Below, piece after piece: positions 10,206 through 21,551 of a stretch of DNA of 43,188 nt (positions are counted from its first letter, which is position 1; each line of letters starts with the position of its first letter). A program made the translations under genes and the position numbers. The notes beneath the pieces were generated by a model. That model was given only the letters and a program-made list of their open reading frames with translations, ran no database searches and had not been told where the DNA came from. Origin of the DNA: Bifiguratus adelaidae (taxonomy: Eukaryota; Mucoromycota; Endogonomycetes; Endogonales); assembly GCA_002261195.1 (NCBI GenBank), contig MVBO01000129.1, positions 1 through 43,188 of the forward strand. The letters run 5' to 3'.

Positions 10206-12415
10206 ATGGCAAAGCTCAAGAAGAAGGGAGAGGCAGGAGCGGCTGTCCGCTACATGACAAGGACACAGGCTGTCAGGAAGCTACAGGTAACCCTGGCTGA
10301 TTTCAGGTAAGAGGGATACTCGACAGGACGACGTTTGCTCAAGCACGCATAAGACGGTTGTGTATCCTCAAGGGCATTTATCCTCGTGAGCCAAAGAATA
10401 AGAAGAAGGCCAACAAAGGATCGACAGCACCAACAACATTCTACTATACCAAAGACATTCAGTACCTTGCTCATGAGCCGATTCTCAAAAAGTTTCGAGA
10501 ATACAAGATATTCCTTAAAAAGCTCAACAAGCGGTTGAGACGAGGAGACAATGATGCTGCTCGTGTACTCATGAATGCTTCCCCGAACTATCATCTGGAT
10601 CATATTGTCAAGGAGCGGTGAGCGGACCTGTGGCTATTTTATGGTTAGTGTACTAAAGCTTCAACCAGATATCCCACGTTTGTGGATGCAGTACGAGATC
10701 TTGACGATGCTCTGTCGATGCTCTTTCTCTTCGCAACCATTCCTCCAACGGACGCCGTTCGAATTGAGGTTGTGCAGCATTGTCAACGACTTACTGCAGA
10801 ATTCCAGCATTATGTCATGCACGCCCGGAGTCTACGCAAGGTCTTTCTGTCCATCAAGGGCATTTACTACCAAGCAGAGATCCGAGGACAACCGGTGACG
10901 TGGTTGGTTCCCTATCAATTCGCGCAGAATGTCCCCACCGATGTCGATTTCCGTATCATGGGAACATTTCTCGAGTTCTATCGTACCCTTATGGCGTTCA
11001 TCAACTTCAAGGTTTATCATGATGTGAACCTAATGTATCCCCCAACACTTGATGAGGTCAAGGAAGGCAACGCGGCTGGTTTGAACGCACTCATCGTCGA
11101 GTCCATGAACCGAGATAAACCTGTGGAGCGCGAGCCGAAGGATGATGCTTCAACCAATGGTCACAAGCAGCTGTCTGCCAAAGAGATGGCACGGCTTCAG
11201 GACAAGATTGCACACATCGAAGAGAACGGAGATGATACGCCCATTCCAACAACCACGACCGAGGATGAAGATATGGTTGATGAATTCAAGCCGGTCGCTC
11301 CATACACAGCACAAGATGGCGATGCTCTTTCCACTACTACCGTCACATTGAAGCAAATCCAAGACGCATCCTCCGAAATAGCCACCCTCCAACATCTCTT
11401 TTCCAATTGCGTCATCTTCTTGTCTCGCGAAACCCCCCGCCACGCTCTCGAATTCATCATTCGTTCATTTGGTGGACAGGTTGGCTGGGACGAAACCACA
11501 GGTTCAGGCTCGCCATTCGCTGAAAACGATCCGCGCATCACCCACCATGTTGCCGATCGCCCCGTTCAATCGCATCGATTCCTCTCGCGCGAGTACGTTC
11601 AACCCCAATGGATCGTGGACTGTGTGAACGCTCGCAAACTGTTGCGAACCGATGTCTATGAGCCTGGACATATCCTGCCTCCTCATTTGAGTCCGTTTGT
11701 CGAAGCCAACGAGGGCGATTACATACCCAGCGCTGATCTCGATGAAGGCGACAAGGACGATGCGTTCGAAGGTATCACTGAAGATATTGCTGACGCAGAC
11801 GTTGAACGTGTCCAAAAGGATGAAGACAAGGACTCCGATTCCGAGGATGACGAGGAAGATGAAGAAGAAGGGCAGCAAGCGAGCCAAGGCGAAGAGGAAG
11901 AAGAGGAAGAGGAAGAGGAAGAGGAAGAGGACGAGGACGAGGAAACCGAGTCAGGTTCCGAAGAGGATGAAGCAAAGTCTAATAATGTCACTTCAGAGGA
12001 GGAGAATGATGCGGCTAACCAAGCCTCCGAAAGTGACGAAGAGGAGGATGAACACCAAGCGGAGCTCGAAGCTGAAGCAGCTGGTATTCCCTACTCTGAA
12101 TATCAGCAACAGCAAGCCAAAAAGCAGGCTAAGACCAAGGCTAAATCTGCCAAGAAGCCGGTGAAACGCACTCAAGAAGATGAAGAGAAGGAGCTGGCCA
12201 AGATCATGATGAGCAACAAGCAAAAGAAGCTCTATGAAAAGATGCAATACGGTAAAAAGATGAAGGCTGATCAGGTATGTGTACTTTTGTTTGCCATTTC
12301 AGCTCATACGGGCATGTGCTTACCGAATTTCGCTACCTAGGTGGCCAAATTGCAAGAGCGCAAACATCTATTATCCCAAAAATCCGGTCAGGCATCCAAA
12401 AAAGCCCGCCATTAG
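10206..12415 (+). CDS. NOP7: Pescadillo homologue, 60S ribosome biogenesis
   Basis: Part of the PeBoW complex (Nop7-Erb1-Ytm1) needed for 27S pre-rRNA processing and 60S assembly in the nucleolus. Exons 10206..10306, 10354..10617, 10669..12274, 12341..12415 (2046 nt, 681 residues; yeast 605, human 588). The pescadillo N-terminal domain is strongly conserved ([60 protein letters not shown]). A BRCT domain spans about 360-465 ([33 protein letters not shown]). Then comes a long Glu/Asp-rich tract (about 480-610), which accounts for the extra length, and a basic tail ending SKKARH. Intron 1 uses an AAG acceptor. The last exon was placed at the acceptor at 12338-12340 because it restores the usual Lys-rich tail. 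It converges on PLP2 with a 68-bp gap. Confidence 0.97.
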
Positions 12416-12483
12416 AACTGCATCACACATGTACTTTTTCATTGTCACAAGACATCCCTTAGACCTCGTCCATCTACATGTGA

Positions 12484-13374
12484 CTAATCATTATCAGAGC
12501 TTTCGTCGTCACTGCTAAGCGCTGCAGTTGCCGAGTTGCGAATGATCTTCTTGGGTGTCTCTTGTTCTTTTTTCTTCTTTTGGGTGTCTTCCAGAACCCC
12601 TGCCCCCACCAATTGCTGCCGCAATGCTACAAAGTCGTTAGGCGTCACCATCTTGCATACTCGGCAAACTTACTTTCTTCCGTCATCTTCATTCCCCCAA
12701 ACCGTACGGCGCCCACTAAATTCGCTTGTATGTCTCCTTTACCGTAAATGAGAAGGGTAGGCACATTGTAGTCGGGGTAGTTGGGAATACATTGATCACT
12801 GACAATCTTTACAAACTTGACGTTCTTGTTCTTTGCGGCCAGCCGCTTCAAATGCTCATTCATGATTTTGCAAATGGGTAACCTAGATCACCTGAGTTTC
12901 ATTGATTCCATGAGAAAGCCTCACTTACTGGTCCTTGTACAAATAGACCACGACTGAGCATTCCTTGCTCGCCTCAGACACTTCTCGAACAAAGTCTGGA
13001 CGCGATATCTCGACGAGTTCTCCATACTTTGCCTTTTCGGCCGCTTGTTGCATCTCTTGAAGTCGTTGTTGTCTTTCAGACAATAAGCATCCATGACAAA
13101 CCATATGTTCTCTTACCTATAGTGTAATAGCACCCGATCGTCCTCTAGATCCTCCAACTCGTCCAACTCGTCGAGTTCCTTGTCCGATAGACTGGCATCG
13201 GCCGCCTTTTTGGCTGCAATCGCTTCATCGACAATGTCGCGCAACTCCTCTTCGGTAGGACCTTCTTTGGCGGGTATTATACCCCTTGCTCGTAGGATAT
13301 CATTCCTAAATCACACCAATGAGACCTAATGTCTGGCTTCAAGCAACACACCATTCCGTGTCTTCGTTGTCCAT
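12484..13374 (-). CDS. PLP2: Phosducin-like protein 2 (PDCL3 / VIAF type)
   Basis: A cochaperone of the chaperonin CCT/TRiC involved in actin and tubulin folding; essential in yeast. Five exons: complement(12484..12626, 12674..12882, 12929..13072, 13117..13305, 13352..13374), 708 nt, 235 residues (human PDCL3 239). The N-terminus MDNEDTEW + NDILRARGIIP is the family signature. A helical acidic stretch follows, then a thioredoxin-fold domain (about 85-190: VVVYLYKDQ, IVSDQCIPNYPDYNVPTLLIY, LVGAVRFGGMKMTEE). The tail ends acidic (SSDDESSDND). The first exon is only 23 nt. The last intron carries a CTAAC branch site 10 nt from its acceptor. Its start is 15 bp from the divergent EMC3 start. Confidence 0.95.
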
Positions 13375-13389
13375 TTTCCAATTGAAGCG
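13375..13389. promoter_or_regulatory. 15-bp gap between divergent start codons of PLP2 and EMC3
   Basis: The two start codons face away from each other with 15 bp between them. No promoter of normal size fits. The promoters therefore must overlap the neighbouring gene's 5' exon/intron, or the two transcripts overlap head to head. Confidence 0.7.
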
Positions 13390-14497
13390 ATGGCGACCGA
13401 TGAGTAAGTGTGAGCGATGTAGTCTGACATTAGCTGATGCCCCTTGTCTTTAAACTAGACAGCACTTGCTGCTGGATCCAGGTAAGACTGTTGCAAGCTT
13501 TGATGCAGCACTTCCATCGTTAACGTGCAATGTAACCATGTAGCCATTCGAGATTGGGTGCTTATACCCATCATGATTGTGATGGTGTTGGTGGGCGTTT
13601 TGAGGCACTTTGTCACACTACTCATCACTGGAGAACCCAAGAAGCCTCCGTTGAAGGCGGTTCGGGAAAGGTAAGATTGACCTAAGTACTCTTAAGCATA
13701 CTGACCTTTGCTTACACGTCTAGCAAAGCCTTGTTGCGTGGTATGCAACTGCGGCAGTTTGCCAATCATGTACCGCCTCATGCATTTGAATCGCGTAAAG
13801 CATTTCTCAGCAATGCCTACGAGAGCGGTGTCTACCTCAAGAACCCCGACGCCGGGAAACAAAATGTCGCCAATCCAATGGCTAGTCCTGAGGCTATGGA
13901 GTCGATGATGGAGGGTATGAAGAAGCAGGTCAGCAATATGGTGCCTCAGATGATTATCATGGCCTGGATCAACTTCTTCTTCCAAGGCTTTGTCCTCAGT
14001 AAGTGAAACGACGAACAGCTCAGCCAGCAAGCTAACCAGTCCGTGTTCTGCCTACAGTCAAGCTCCCCTTTCCCTTGACACTGCGCTTCAAGAGTATGCT
14101 CCAACGAGGCGTAGAAACCTCAGACATGGATGTGACCTGGGTCTCATCGCTATCCTGGTACTTTCTAAACCTTTTTGGCCTCGGCAGTGTGTTTCGTCTA
14201 ATATTAGGGGATGACAACGCTGCGGGAGGAATGAACGATGTCACAGCCATGGGCGGTATGGTCCCTGGAGGCATGCCTGGCATGGGCGGTCAAGGTGGAC
14301 TGCCCGACTTTGCCAAACTCTTCGCCGCCGAGAAAGAAAACTTGGCTTTGACCAGACACGAATGGGATTTGCAAGACATTGCGAAACGGGTGCTTGAAAA
14401 GTATGGCAAGACTGCGCCGGAAGAAGTCAAACTTCCCAAAGCTTCTGGAGCTACTCTACCTCCGCGTGTAAAGGCAAAGAGAGGCAAACGCATGTAA
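13390..14497 (+). CDS. EMC3: ER membrane protein complex subunit 3 (Oxa1/YidC superfamily)
   Basis: The core insertase-like subunit of the ER membrane complex, which inserts tail-anchored and polytopic proteins. Five exons: 13390..13403, 13459..13481, 13544..13670, 13724..13998, 14058..14497 (879 nt, 292 residues; human 261). It begins MATDEQHLLLDPAIRDWV, the usual short lumenal start followed by TM1 (LIPIMIVMVLVGVLRHFV). Later blocks are SMMEGMKKQVSNMVPQMII, AWINFFFQGFVL (TM2), KLPFPLTLRFKSMLQRG and TWVSSLSWYFLNLFGL (TM3), then LILGDDNAA. A Gly/Met-rich loop and a basic tail (KAKRGKRM) follow. The first two exons are tiny (14 and 23 nt) and are needed to supply the start. DJ-1 follows 115 bp downstream on the same strand. 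Confidence 0.95.
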
Positions 14498-14612
14498 ATC
14501 ATAGATGTCTCTATTCAAGGGTGTTCCATACCACTTGCCCTGGACTGCTTTTTCAGGACCTTTAGGCCATTGTTCTCACCCGGTTGTCAACTTGACGCAT
14601 TCTGTGTTCAAC

Positions 14613-15431
14613 ATGTCCAAGAAGGCACTCGTTATCATCGCCGACGGTACGGAAGAGATGGAAGCTACCATATCCAGTGAGTTGTTCTCTCGTCCTGCTT
14701 GTGTGTACCTTGCTGTTAACGTCCTGCTGTGTCATTGGTCTAGTTGACGTTCTTCGGCGAGCTAAGTTGAATGTCGTGGTAGCCGGCTTTGATACCTCAT
14801 CCTCCAAGCCCTATGTTACCTGTTCGCGAAACGTCAAAATTGTTCCCGACGTCTCCCTCGATACTGCCGTCCAGGTAAGCCCTAGTTTCTCGCTCGTCTT
14901 GTGCCACATGGCCGCTTTATCTTTTACTTTGCTCACGTTTGCTGGGTGCGTCTAGGATGCCTATGATGTCGTCGTGATTCCTGGAGGAGCTGAAGGCGCC
15001 AAAACACTGTCATCAAGCAAAACAGTGCAATCGCTTTTACAGAAGCAAGCAACATCTGGCATCATTGCTTGTATTTGTGCTGGTATGTCGTCGTAGCGTG
15101 TGTCGATCTGCACCTCAATGGCCGGGTATGATAGGCTCGTTAGCCATCAAGACAAGTGGTATTGGACCGGGGAAGAAGCTCACATCTCATCCGAGTGTCA
15201 AAGACGAGTTGAAGCAAGGCATGATAGACGAGCGGACGTGAACGGCTTGACTCTGACATTTGTCTAGATTTTGATTATCAGGAAGCTCGGGTTGTCGTCG
15301 ACGGCAATCTGATCACAAGTCGGGGACCAGGGACCGCTTTCCTTTTTGCATTGACCATCATCAAGGAATTGCTGGGAGAAGAAGCAATGAAGGAGGTCGC
15401 TGGGCCAATGATCATGCCCTCAGAATGGTAA
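14613..15431 (+). CDS. DJ-1/PARK7 family protein
   Basis: True DJ-1 branch of the DJ-1/PfpI superfamily: oxidative-stress protection, with glyoxalase/deglycase activity proposed for the family. Five exons: 14613..14676, 14744..14874, 14956..15082, 15135..15218, 15268..15431 (570 nt, 189 residues, the same length as human DJ-1). It has the catalytic Glu in EEMEA (residue 17), the nucleophile Cys106 in ACICAG, GGAEGAK, the His in TSHPSVKDE, and the C-terminal block NLITSRGPGTAFLFAL. The fourth intron (15219..15267) has a GC donor: only this junction gives a gap-free KQDFDYQEARVV, and all GT choices in reach give a stop or lose conserved residues. If that intron is kept, the protein ends after about 144 residues. 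Confidence 0.93.
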
Positions 15432-15587
15432 ATGATAGAGATAGACACTACATATCGTCTAAATTGTGTAAATTGAAAATGAGCGCAACCAAAAAGCCAA
15501 CGCGCCAAATGTAAGTTACAAAAAGTTATCAAAGCCATCGAAAGTGGGGGAGTTTTGGAGATTGGGGAGGGAAAAGACCACGAGTCG

Positions 15588-18500
15588 TTATTCATGTTCG
15601 GGAAAATGTTCCTCTGTGCTTTCGGAGGACGTCACTGGTGTTGCGGAAGTGTCAGAATGGGTTGTGGCGGATGTAACACCAGCACTAGTGCCATAGGAAG
15701 GACCACGACTGACGTTGATGTTGGCGGCTCCAACGGATCGACGCAAACGTTCGATTTCTCTCCGCAGGCTCTCATTCTCTCGCTTGAAGATGTCGTTCTC
15801 CCGGAGAACGTGTTGGATTTGATTTTGCATAGCGTTCTGATGGTCGAGAAGATTAGCGTGAACGATCAGTGAACTGAAACATCTGCCTTACCATCGTGTT
15901 CAGGAGTTCCATATGGCGCTGCGTGCTTATGAAACTACTGCCTTTAATACTAGTTTGAGTCCCAGGGTGAGGGATGGGGTGCGTGCTCGCCGCGGAACTC
16001 CCTACGCTTGACACAGAGTCTGATCGTCCACGAGAGGCAATGTTCATAGAGGCATGCAATTCTGCAAGCGCGACCCTAGTCAACTCATTTTGTCGCAAAA
16101 GTAGTTCCAAATGGGATTGAACGTATTGCGCAGAATTGCCATCAATCATTCGGTGAGCTTGGCCACGCGACAAGGAGGATGATGGTGATGTCGATGGAGA
16201 TACATTCACAGAGCTACCTTGGGGAGAATCTGAGATAGCTCCATGTCAGTCGTTGCAGAGAACAACCAAGCCGCGTGAAACATGAAGCGAACTCACCTGC
16301 ACTGCCTTGACCGTCGTAGTCCTTGTTCTTCACATTATCTCCGCTGACCTCAAATCGTCCACGCTTCTTATATTCGGCAGCGAGAGCAGGTGGCAGAGCG
16401 TCTAAGAGTGCGGCATCCGTGGATTTGGTTGGCGCTGATCCATTGGACGCAGCAGCAGCTTGTCCTTCCTTTTCCACGGAGAATCGACTCGCTTTTGATA
16501 CTGACCCGTCTCTTGAAACACTGGATTCACGCGAAGCAGAGTTCTCCCTTGATAACGTATGTGTGTCTAGCTTTGATGGGGCTGCGGCTGCAGATTGCGT
16601 TTGGGCCTGACCAAAGGATAGTGGTTGTTGGTCGGATTCGGCATCTGACACTGGCGTCATGGTCCGTGATGGCGACTGCGTCGACCCTACGCTATTTTCA
16701 CGGACGCTGAAGCGGCCCTTCTTGACTTCCTTGTCTGATGGGTCAGATGGTGTACCAGGTAGATGGGTCGGTGGAGTTGCGGTGCTCGGAGAACTAGACA
16801 TTCCGAGACCCCAAAGTAAGTTTTGGTGATCTCGATGAGCATCTCCTGTAGGCGACTGATTCTTTTGCTCGCCACCAAAACCGTGAGTTGCTCTCTCTTT
16901 GCCGGGGCTGAGCGCCGGCTCCATTGGATTCATGACTGGACTTTGAGTATCAGCAATGACGAAGCGTGATTTGCGGGTGGCATTCGATGGCGAAGGATGT
17001 GACAGGTCCGGAACATTGCTCGCTGGGCCAGGAGAGACTGCACCAGTTCGAGGCGCTGGGGGGTTCTTGACGACAACGTCGCCGAATGAAATATGCTTCT
17101 TGCCGCCATTAGCTTCACCAGACGCACCAGATGATGCACCGGGTGCAGGAGTTCCTTGTTGACTAGGTCCTGGCGTTACGGGAGGAGGAGCGAAGCGTAC
17201 TGCCGTTGGTTTCTTTTCAGGTGCGAATGATACCGATGCCCCCGAAGCCTCTTCTTTCTCATCACCGCTGCTTGGTACAGAAAGGGCTCCAACTTTCGTC
17301 TTTGTGTTATTATCGCCTGCGGCACTGCTCGCCTCCGAGCCATTGGCGACAGAATTTGAAGACGTCTGTTTAGACATGGGATCTGGATCTCCATCAAAAT
17401 CCCACTGCTCAGTGCTCTCAAGGGATATCCGCTTCTGAGCAACGCGCTTATGAGGCCGTGCTTCCAATGGTGTTAGGCCATTAAGGATAGTCTTGGCAAG
17501 ATACTCCTTTCGTTTTGCTTGTTTGAAGAATGGATGGGCAATCAATTTCTCGGCCGTGGGTCTATAATGGAGTAAATTTGAGCATCGAGTACGACCTGGA
17601 TCACAACGGATGTTTCCTACCTCTTTGAAGGGTCCTTTTGCAAGCAAAGGTCAATCATCTCCTTGAAAGTCTTGGAAAAATGATGATCGCCCTGGTCGCG
17701 TTCCAAAGTGGGAGGGTCATTGCTTAATGTCATCATTAGCACCTTCAAAGGAGGATATTTCGCAAATGGTGCGTGGCCTGACGCCAATTCGAGAGCCGTG
17801 ATGCCGAAAGACCAAATATCTGCCTTGTAGTCGTATCCGGCTTGTTCCATAACTTCGGGAGCCATCCAGCATGGAGTACCAACAAATGTCTTTCTGACGC
17901 CACGACTTTCACCGCTTTCGACCAAGCTGCTCGACACACCGAAATCAGCCAACAGGACACTGCCATCGCTGTCCACGAGAAGATTTCCAGCCTTCACATC
18001 TCTGTGAATGTGACCATTTTTGTGCAAGTACAATAAGCCATCCAGTGCTTGCTTCAGGATGGTAGCTATGACAACCTCCTCAAAGCCATGCGGGTATGCA
18101 TTTTTCATAATGTCAAGGCACGAGCCACCAGTAAGATAAGGCGTAACAATGAGGAGCTTGGACTCTGAAACAAACGACCCATAAACGCGCAACACATTTG
18201 GATGTTTTGACAAGGCCATCAAAGCGGTTTCGCGCTGGTAATCGAAAGCAAGCATACGCGTCAACATCCAACGGTGGCACAGCATGGCACATCTATGCTC
18301 GAGGAGCAAAGACAGTCTCGCTTACCCGAAGCTCATCAATTTGGTTGCGCTCAAACATGTCCAAATCGATCATCTTGATGGCAATACGCTTGTTGAATGG
18401 TTTATAAATGGCGGAATATACCATGGCGGATGAACCATAGCCTACAATTTTGTAAGAAACGCATAGAATGTATATGTGCATGCTCAAACTTACCAATCGG

Positions 18501-18980
18501 TGCTCCAATCTCATAATCGGCCAGATTATGTGAAAGAACAAGATCGAGGTTGCTTCCGACCGACGTATGTCCTAAAGATGCGATATTTGCCGCTACTGAG
18601 GGGGAGGATTGCCCTGGGTGCATATGTCCGCTGGCCACTTGTGCTGACAAACCGGCCCCTGGTGTACTCGGTCCCGACGTCATGAGGTTTGGAAAGAATG
18701 GGGGATTCCCTGCGCCAGACGGTGAAACTGGGCTGGCACCTCTATTTGCACGGGCTTCACCATGGCCCGTGGCTTTTGCGGTATCTGCTTGAGCACTCAT
18801 TCTACTGGGAAGTGCAATCTTCAAAGACGGCTGCCATTGTGAGTGTTCGTCTTGTTTCTGAGGTCGAGGATGTAAAAAGGACGTAGCTTTGTGCTGACTT
18901 GAGCTCTCGAGGTTGTCGTTTATGGAGTGTATGGAGTGTATGGCTTCTTGACTTGATGATTCTGCATGGGTTTCTGCCAT
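15588..18980 (-). CDS. Ste20-family protein kinase, OSR1/SPAK (FRAY)-like
   Basis: Six exons: complement(15588..15836, 15892..16229, 16297..17561, 17621..18234, 18326..18441, 18494..18980), 3069 nt, 1022 residues. After a Ser-rich N-terminus the kinase domain (about 150-420) shows the glycine loop [11 protein letters not shown], the lysine in [48 protein letters not shown] and HPFFKQAK. The insert VRKTF after GVSSS and the following motif [11 protein letters not shown] are typical of the OSR1/SPAK/FRAY branch. The remaining 550 residues are low-complexity Ser/Pro/Ala with repeated short motifs ([28 protein letters not shown]). The protein ends in a coiled coil ([27 protein letters not shown]). 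I cannot see the peptide-binding CCT domain of animal OSR1. Family call is firm; the pathway in this organism is unknown. Confidence 0.9.
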
Positions 18981-20339
18981 ACACTGGCACTACCTTGGTG
19001 CTTTGGAGTCTTTCTCACCTAAAGCGAAAAAAATTGTTGTTGAGGGTGGGTAATTGGATGGGTGATTGATTATGTTGCGCGTATCACTGTCAATTGGTTC
19101 AATGGACGAGGGTTTGAAGATAGAGCGTTTACAGAGGAAGTGTTTGTAAGAGATACAAATCGCTTGCATTTGATCGAGGGGGTGCTTACAGCCACTTCCT
19201 GTGCATCCGATTGGTGCAAAACGCGTCAGATGCCATACTTGGGAAAGCAAGAATGCGATGTGCACAGTGGCTGATCGTGTGAGGCAGGAGCAATTGCTCA
19301 AAACATTGCCCGCACATCGAGCCTCCACGATGTGCTAGGGATGTCAGTATGGATGAGCTCGCCAACACTATCACCTATCGCGCACTTTTTCGCACACTAG
19401 ATTGATGTTTCATGTTGAATACACAGACTGCGCAGGGGCTTTAAGCATGGAGATACAAAGTTTGGTCGTCTGTCTGATATCCTCCCTTTGCATTTGAGGT
19501 TAGTTCATTGACGTGTCCATTACAGTGCTTCGCCAGGTGTTTTGTCGAAATTCTGGTCCAAATGCTTATCTGATCAAGCAATGCGGGAGCTCCGCTTATC
19601 TCGTGATCAATGCCGGTGATGAGCATGCTTTCGGAAATGCTGAATTGCTTCGAATCAGAACGGATTGTGATTTAGCTAAGTCGCGTTAGCTCAATTGCTT
19701 TGTGTCCAATGCGTCTAGATTTATCCTGTTGGTCCAAACAATGTGTGCTTCATATTAGTGGTTTCTCAAGGCACCGTGAATAGCAAAATGTCCCATAAAC
19801 TGGTGAGCAGCACATGTAATTTTTAGAAACAGCTAACACTTTAACCGTCATTAAGAAACCAGAAGGGAGCGAACGCTAAAGGTAGTCGTGTCCTGATATT
19901 TACGGTTTGTCGGCTCAGAAACAAACGGCAACGGCTTTAACGCCAACTGGACCCTACAGCAAGAGCTATGATACGCAAAAGAAAACGAATGTGTAGAGAC
20001 ATACGATTGAGAAAGACGAAATTATCGTCATAGCTCAAGGCATGTCCAAGATACATAACTTTAAAACACGTTCATCATGAACAAGACGTGTTAAGCGACC
20101 TGGTTGGGAGCATGGATGTATGCCGCAGCCTGTAGTTGAAGCAAAAATGAAAAGTTCATGGCTTGTATCGCAAGATCATGATCAATGCGAGATTCAGGCA
20201 ATGGACAGATACGCTGTCCTTTGAAAGAGAGCCCCTGCACCATGTCGATTGACACGCGTCGATCGATCCAATGAAATTTGATTTGATTTGATCACCCGAT
20301 TTCACAATCCTTTTGAACACTTGGCGTACCTGTCCTGCT
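18981..20339. other. 1.36-kb intergenic region between divergent kinase and SDR genes
   Basis: The longest gene-free stretch in the window. No frame looks coding, and I see no tRNA-like arms. Near 20277-20293 there is a short run of TTTGA-type repeats, close upstream of the dehydrogenase. The length suggests that one or both flanking genes are regulated rather than constitutive, or that an unannotated non-coding RNA lies here. Confidence 0.5.
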
Positions 20340-21329
20340 ATGGATATTCAAAAGAAGACTCCGGCCAGCAAAATAGCTGAGCACTATGCCGACAACATCA
20401 AGGGGAAGGTGGCTATTGTCACGTAAGTCAACGTCGGGTTCCTTAGGCTGTAGCTCACCTTATCTGTTAGCGGCTCCAACTCCGGTGTTGGTCTTCAAAC
20501 TGCCAAAGTCCTCGCCTCACACGGCATCAAGGTTATCGTCCCTTGCCGAACCATGGAAAAAGCTCAGGGAGCAGTTGATGAGATCAAGAAAGCCGTCCCG
20601 GATGCAGATTTGGTCCCGATGCAGCTCGAGTTGGATAGCTTGGCTTCTATCCGTGCGTTCGTCAAGAGCTTTCTCGACCTGCAGCTTCCTCTTCACCTCT
20701 TGATCAATAATGCCGGGGTCATGGCTTGTCCGCTTTCGTACACCAAGGACGGTTTTGAGATGCAGTTTGGTGTGAACCACCTCGGACACTTTCTGCTGAC
20801 AAAACTCTTGTCCGACAAGTTGAAAGCTAATCCTTCTCGTGTGATCAATCTGACTTCCAGTGCCAGTTACTACTTTCCTCCATCTGAGGGCATCCCCTTC
20901 GACAACTTGGATGGCAAGAAATCGTACAATCCCTGGACGGCATATGGCACCGCGAAATTGGCCAATATCTTGCATGCTGAAGAGCTTCAACGACGTTTTG
21001 ACGCCGAAGGCGCAGATGTTATCTGCGTTGCTGTGCACCCGGGCAATATTTCCACGGGACTTCAACGACACATCGATGTTGGTTCCGCCTTCAGCATGAT
21101 GAAGGCGGCCAGTCATTGGAGCAATGTTTTTAGCGAATTTGGTAACGCCAAGAATGTGGATCAAGGCGCCTCCACCACTATACTATGTGCAAGTGCGCCA
21201 GATATCGTCAAGGGTGAATTCTATGCCAATAACAAGATAGAGAACCTGATCAGGGATCAGCACTTGGGTGATGTCGATATGGCCAAGAAGCTCTGGGAGG
21301 TTTCGGAGACATTGGTTGCGGAAAAGTAA
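20340..21329 (+). CDS. Short-chain dehydrogenase/reductase (retinol dehydrogenase/WWOX-like)
   Basis: An NAD(P)-dependent classical SDR of about 313 residues. Exons 20340..20422 and 20471..21329 (942 nt). The cofactor loop is TGSNSGVG (about 27-34), followed by the Arg of PCRT, which favours NADP(H). Further on are LLINNAGVMACP, GVNHLGHFLLT, the catalytic Ser in TSSASYY and the catalytic YGTAK (Tyr-x-x-x-Lys). The sequence is most like the retinol dehydrogenase/light-dependent protochlorophyllide reductase-like group common in fungi. Substrate unknown; no membrane segment is visible. A second, decayed copy follows 222 bp downstream in the same orientation with an intron at the same position, so the two arose by tandem duplication. 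The 1.36-kb upstream gap may hold its control region. Confidence 0.92.
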
Positions 21330-21551
21330 TAGAACATGAAGTGGACGAGTGGTAGTACTATATTGCATATTACGAGTTCGTCGTATCTTAAAAGGCTTCT
21401 GCCGTTTGCTCGATATTTTCCACCCGCTGTTGATCAACACGTTCGATCAATTAATTGCTATACGCGTGTACAATCCGGGTGACCGGAATGGTCCAAGTTC
21501 GAAAAACAGACATTTAAAAAGTCTTTGTTCCTTACTGATTTCCTACACAGG

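Noticed and set aside
11719-11991. Antisense poly-Ser open frame
   Set aside because: It is the reverse complement of the Glu/Asp-rich tract of NOP7 (GAA/GAG repeats read backwards) and has no independent coding signal.
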